Assembly (NCBI GenBank): GCA_025454525.1
Contig: JALOOG010000015.1
Coordinates: forward strand, 1 to 56,895
DNA length: 56,895 bases
From: Anaerolineae bacterium
Lineage (GTDB): Bacteria > Chloroflexota > Anaerolineae > Aggregatilineales > Phototrophicaceae
Direction: 5' to 3'
Shown here piece by piece: positions 54,504-56,895 of the stretch. Numbering within the stretch: position 1 is the first letter of the stretch; each line of letters opens with the position of its first letter. Below the pieces are notes generated by a model. That model worked only from the letters and a program-made list of their open reading frames with translations, did not search any database and had not been told where the DNA came from. A program made the position numbers and the translations under genes.

Positions 54504-55806
54504 ACCTCAAATCATTCAGCAAGAACCGGAAAAAGCATATTTAGTAGCGGTAACCGTTCGCGGTAGTCGCCCATTATTGAGTATGCAAGACTCATTAAGC
54601 GAACTACAATTGCTTGCGAAAACCGCAGGAATTTCTGTGGTAGGCCAAGCAACACAAGTAGTTCAAAATATCGATCCTGCCACTTTTGTCGGCTCTGGTA
54701 AACTAGAAGAAATTCAGCAACAACTCATCGAATTAAGCGCACAATCAGTGATCTTTGATGACGAATTGACTCCACGTCATCAACGCGAAATCGAGAAACG
54801 TCTAGGGGAAAACATCAAAGTGCTAGATCGCACAACCCTAATTCTTGATATATTTGCACAACATGCCCAGACACGCGAAGGATCACTACAAGTAGAATTG
54901 GCTCAATATGAATACCGTTTACCGCGCCTTACCCGTCAATGGACACATCTTTCACGTCAAACAGGCGGCAGTGGATCAAAAGCGGGTGTAGGATTACGCG
55001 GCCCGGGCGAAACACAACTTGAAGTCGATAAGCGTGAAATTGGTCGCAGGATTTCAAAACTTAAGTCGGATCTTGATGGTGTTCGTCAACATCGTAGCCG
55101 TCACCGTCAACAACGCAGTCGTTCAGGGGTACCTGTAGTTGCCTTAGTAGGTTACACCAATGCCGGAAAATCTACCCTATTGAATGCAATCACAGGTGCA
55201 GATGTATATGTCGCTGATCAATTATTCGCGACACTTGATCCCACCACACGCAGAGTAGAACTTCCTTCAGGTCGAAATGTGGTATTTACAGACACCGTAG
55301 GTTTCATCCAAAAACTACCAACGACCCTGATCGCTTCATTTCGTGCAACTTTAGAAGAAGTGACCGAGGCGGATCTATTGTTGCATGTCGTAGATACCTC
55401 GCATCCAAACGTATTACAGCACATTGAAGCCGTCGAAGATACGCTTGCGGAAATTGACGTTCCGATGATCCCGCGCATTCTTGTATGGAATAAGTCAGAT
55501 CGATTAAAAAACGTTGAGATACCAGCGCTTGAAACACAAGAAGGTTACTTTGCACAAGTGAGAGTATCCGCTCAAACCAAACAGGGGTTAGATGAACTAT
55601 TACAAACAGTTGAGCGAGCGTTGAATATCGCACTAAAACACGCTACACTATTGTTACCCTATGATCGTGGCGATATTCTCTCGTTGTTATTCGCCCAATC
55701 CGCGATTAAATCTCAGGAACACACACCAGAAGGTGTAAAAGTGGTAGTACAACTCCCCCCCGACCTATACGAGCGTTTGAAGATCTATCAGGTAAAAACC
55801 AAATGA
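54496..55806 (+). CDS. hflX: GTPase HflX
   Basis: HflX is a ribosome-associated GTPase that splits stalled or stressed 70S ribosomes. The 436-residue protein has the N-terminal HflX domain (~20-195; VGSGKLEEI, a LDRTTLILDIFAQHA stretch, and GGSGSKAGVGLRGPGETQLE) and a G domain with GYTNAGKST (G1) near 218-226, DTVGFI (G3) near 262, and NKSD (G4) near 332. The stop overlaps the next ATG. Confidence 0.95.
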   Translation: MHEPQIIQQEPEKAYLVAVTVRGSRPLLSMQDSLSELQLLAKTAGISVVGQATQVVQNIDPATFVGSGKLEEIQQQLIELSAQSVIFDDELTPRHQREIEKRLGENIKVLDRTTLILDIFAQHAQTREGSLQVELAQYEYRLPRLTRQWTHLSRQTGGSGSKAGVGLRGPGETQLEVDKREIGRRISKLKSDLDGVRQHRSRHRQQRSRSGVPVVALVGYTNAGKSTLLNAITGADVYVADQLFATLDPTTRRVELPSGRNVVFTDTVGFIQKLPTTLIASFRATLEEVTEADLLLHVVDTSHPNVLQHIEAVEDTLAEIDVPMIPRILVWNKSDRLKNVEIPALETQEGYFAQVRVSAQTKQGLDELLQTVERALNIALKHATLLLPYDRGDILSLLFAQSAIKSQEHTPEGVKVVVQLPPDLYERLKIYQVKTK

Positions 55807-56057
55807 AACTTTTAGAGCGTATTGATCGTTCGACATTTCTCTCAAAGCTATTGGATCGTTTATCAGACATCATTGCAAAACGCCGGGGATTACCGGTTAT
55901 TGCCGGAATAGGATTTGTAATTCTTGCATTGATTGTCCAAATAATCGATGTATTCGTGGGTTCACAATTTTTAGAGTTGATAGGTGTTTTGGCATTACAT
56001 ATAGGTATTTTAACCGCGCTAATCGGTTTATCGCTTGCAACTCCCATTGGTCGTTAA
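55803..56057 (+). CDS. Small two-helix membrane protein
   Basis: The 84-residue protein has a basic amphipathic N-terminus (~1-29) and two hydrophobic segments (~31-53 and ~58-80). The ATG overlaps the hflX stop (ATGA), so it is translationally coupled, which supports its being a real gene. No family name is recognised. Confidence 0.7.
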   Translation: MKLLERIDRSTFLSKLLDRLSDIIAKRRGLPVIAGIGFVILALIVQIIDVFVGSQFLELIGVLALHIGILTALIGLSLATPIGR

Positions 56058-56069
56058 AAACACACAATC

Positions 56070-56104
56070 TGTTCCTATTCGCTGTTTGATGTCGAATAGG
56101 AACA
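56070..56104. terminator. Long hairpin after the last operon
   Basis: TGTTCCTATTCG and CGAATAGGAACA form a perfect 12-bp stem with an 11-nt loop, 13 nt after the last stop. There is no T-tract, so it may be a transcript-end stabiliser or a protein-binding dyad instead of a simple terminator. Confidence 0.5.
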
Positions 56105-56417
56105 CAAACCCCTTAAATAACCTTGCTAAAAAGAGGATAGATGATTGCGGAGCAAAAACAATTCATTAGCCAAAGCACTGGCGAGAAAGCACAACCATAC
56201 CACATCGAAAACCTCACACGAACATCTCAGACAATGCCTGCGTTTTAGCCTACCTATCTGTGACCAAGCAGCAATGAGCAAAACATTTTTAGTTAAAAGC
56301 CAAAATATCCATCATCTATCACCCATAATTGTCACACAAAAATTATCTATTTCGTAAATGATTTACTTAAAATACTAGCGCAATTTAGTAAAAGTTTTAC
56401 CTGCTCTGATCTTGATA

Positions 56418-56605
56418 AACCACACATATTCAGCAAATCAATAACGCCTAGTGAAAGAGCAGAGCGGGTAAAACGAGTAGATGAAGCATTTCAATTAAAC
56501 CGAACAAACTCCAGAATACCCATCAACACTCCCCCATCGCATCCAAAATTTACGTGTTCGGATTTAAAACCAACGCAGCCTACCTGCTAATCATATACTC
56601 TCAGT
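56418..56605. repeat. Degenerate direct repeat, copy A
   Basis: This ~188-nt unit starts AACCACACATATTCAG and ends near ATATACTCTCA. It is repeated almost base for base in copy B, 286-288 nt downstream, with scattered substitutions and a 2-nt insertion. A third, shortened and more diverged unit lies between them. Confidence 0.8.
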
Positions 56606-56703
56606 AAGCCCAAAAACCCAAGTGAATGAGCGGAGCAGGCCAAACGGGTAAACCAAGCAAACTCCAAAATATCTATCAAGCTCACCCATTCCATCGTCAT
56701 CCG
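56606..56703. repeat. Degenerate direct repeat, shortened middle copy
   Basis: AGTGAATGAGCGGAGCAGGC and the following CAAACTCC-AAATA-C-ATCAA-CTC-CCCAT text align with the core of copies A and B after an internal deletion. It is clearly related but more diverged. Confidence 0.55.
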
Positions 56704-56895
56704 AACCACAGATATTCAGTAAACCAATAACACCTAGTGAAAGAGCAGAACAGGCGAAACGAGTAGATAAAGCATTTCAATTAAACCGAACAAACTCCAG
56801 AATACCCATCAACACTCCCCCATCGCATCCAAAATTTATGTGTTCTGATTTAAAACGTCAACGCAGTCTACCTACTAATCATATACTCTCACCAA
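56704..56895. repeat. Degenerate direct repeat, copy B (to window end)
   Basis: This is the second near-full unit, starting AACCACAGATATTCAG and running into the end of the window. It shares long identical blocks with copy A, such as CATTTCAATTAAACCGAACA and the adjoining ~50 nt. The repeat array may continue beyond the window. Confidence 0.8.

Larger units (their letters stand above)
56058..56895. other. Non-coding right end
   Basis: About 840 bases without a supportable gene. The only ORF (56145-56357) has no recognisable features. The region contains the hairpin at 56070-56104 and the degenerate repeats from 56418 on. Confidence 0.6.

Noticed and set aside
56145-56357. 70-residue ORF in the right end
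   Set aside because: No good ribosome site, no recognisable motif, and it lies in non-coding DNA next to repeats.
56418-56895. Possible CRISPR array
   Set aside because: Units are ~190 nt, spaced ~286 nt and degenerate; there is no short exact repeat with unique spacers and no cas gene.

Overview
The window looks like a bacterial chromosome segment of moderate GC content. The best guess is a member of the Chloroflexota (Anaerolineae-like). This rests on the mix of STAND ATPases with TPR arrays, secreted SH3-like repeat proteins, paired YkuD L,D-transpeptidases, a CofC-like F420 enzyme, TrmFO, and many GT4/GT9 glycosyltransferases without recognisable lipid A or outer-membrane assembly genes. 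The taxonomy is inferred from gene content; no marker phylogeny was run. The two ends differ from the rest. The first ~1.6-1.7 kb is AT-rich, homopolymer-rich and has no bacterial gene; it appears to truncate the first real gene and may be a chimeric join or foreign DNA. The last ~840 bases are non-coding and carry degenerate direct repeats about 286 nt apart.

Layout. 1.55-6.0 kb (minus): a five-gene, translationally coupled CDP-sugar cassette (rfbF, rfbG, C-methyltransferase, cupin epimerase, SDR reductase/epimerase), probably making a C-methylated deoxyhexose. 6.2-7.9 kb (plus): an AAA/STAND-like ATPase and a YigZ protein. 7.9-11.5 kb (minus): a TPR protein and a secreted SH3-repeat protein. 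11.9-14.1 kb (plus): two tandem L,D-transpeptidases. 14.1-15.7 kb (minus): a receiver-histidine kinase. 15.8-21.9 kb (plus): S41 protease, smpB, an unknown gene, a STAND/TPR protein, trpS and tRNA-Glu(CTC). 21.9-23.4 kb (minus): a DUF2231-Rieske membrane protein with a CofC-like guanylyltransferase. 23.5-25.8 kb: convergent GH43 and GH5-like glycosidases.

25.9-36.7 kb (minus): a UDP-galactopyranose-mutase-like flavoprotein, a LuxR-type response regulator, and a tightly overlapping glycosylation operon. The operon holds the kinase/cytidylyl, phosphatase and isomerase steps of ADP-heptose synthesis (hldE, gmhB, and gmhA fused to a GT4 glycosyltransferase), two GT9 heptosyltransferase-like enzymes, further GTs and an SDR. 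36.9-41.2 kb (minus): a kinase / PP2C phosphatase / VWA triad resembling E. coli YegI-YegK-YegL and the TerY-P systems, preceded in the same operon by an isochorismatase-like cysteine hydrolase whose leader carries a 32-bp near-palindrome over its ribosome binding site. 41.3-45.1 kb (minus): an AfsR-like regulator (OmpR-type HTH, NB-ARC, TPR), a membrane-anchored TPR protein and tRNA-Leu(GAG). 45.3-47.5 kb (plus): plsX-fabF fatty acid genes. 47.6-50.6 kb (minus): a sugar ABC importer without its ATPase. 50.7-56.1 kb (plus): TPR protein, trmFO, aminotransferase, hflX and a small membrane protein.

The most notable observations are the GT4-GmhA fusion within an ADP-heptose operon that has no visible hldD, the four-gene kinase/phosphatase/VWA/hydrolase module with its leader palindrome, and the anomalous ends. 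No CRISPR array, transposase, phage gene or rRNA was seen.
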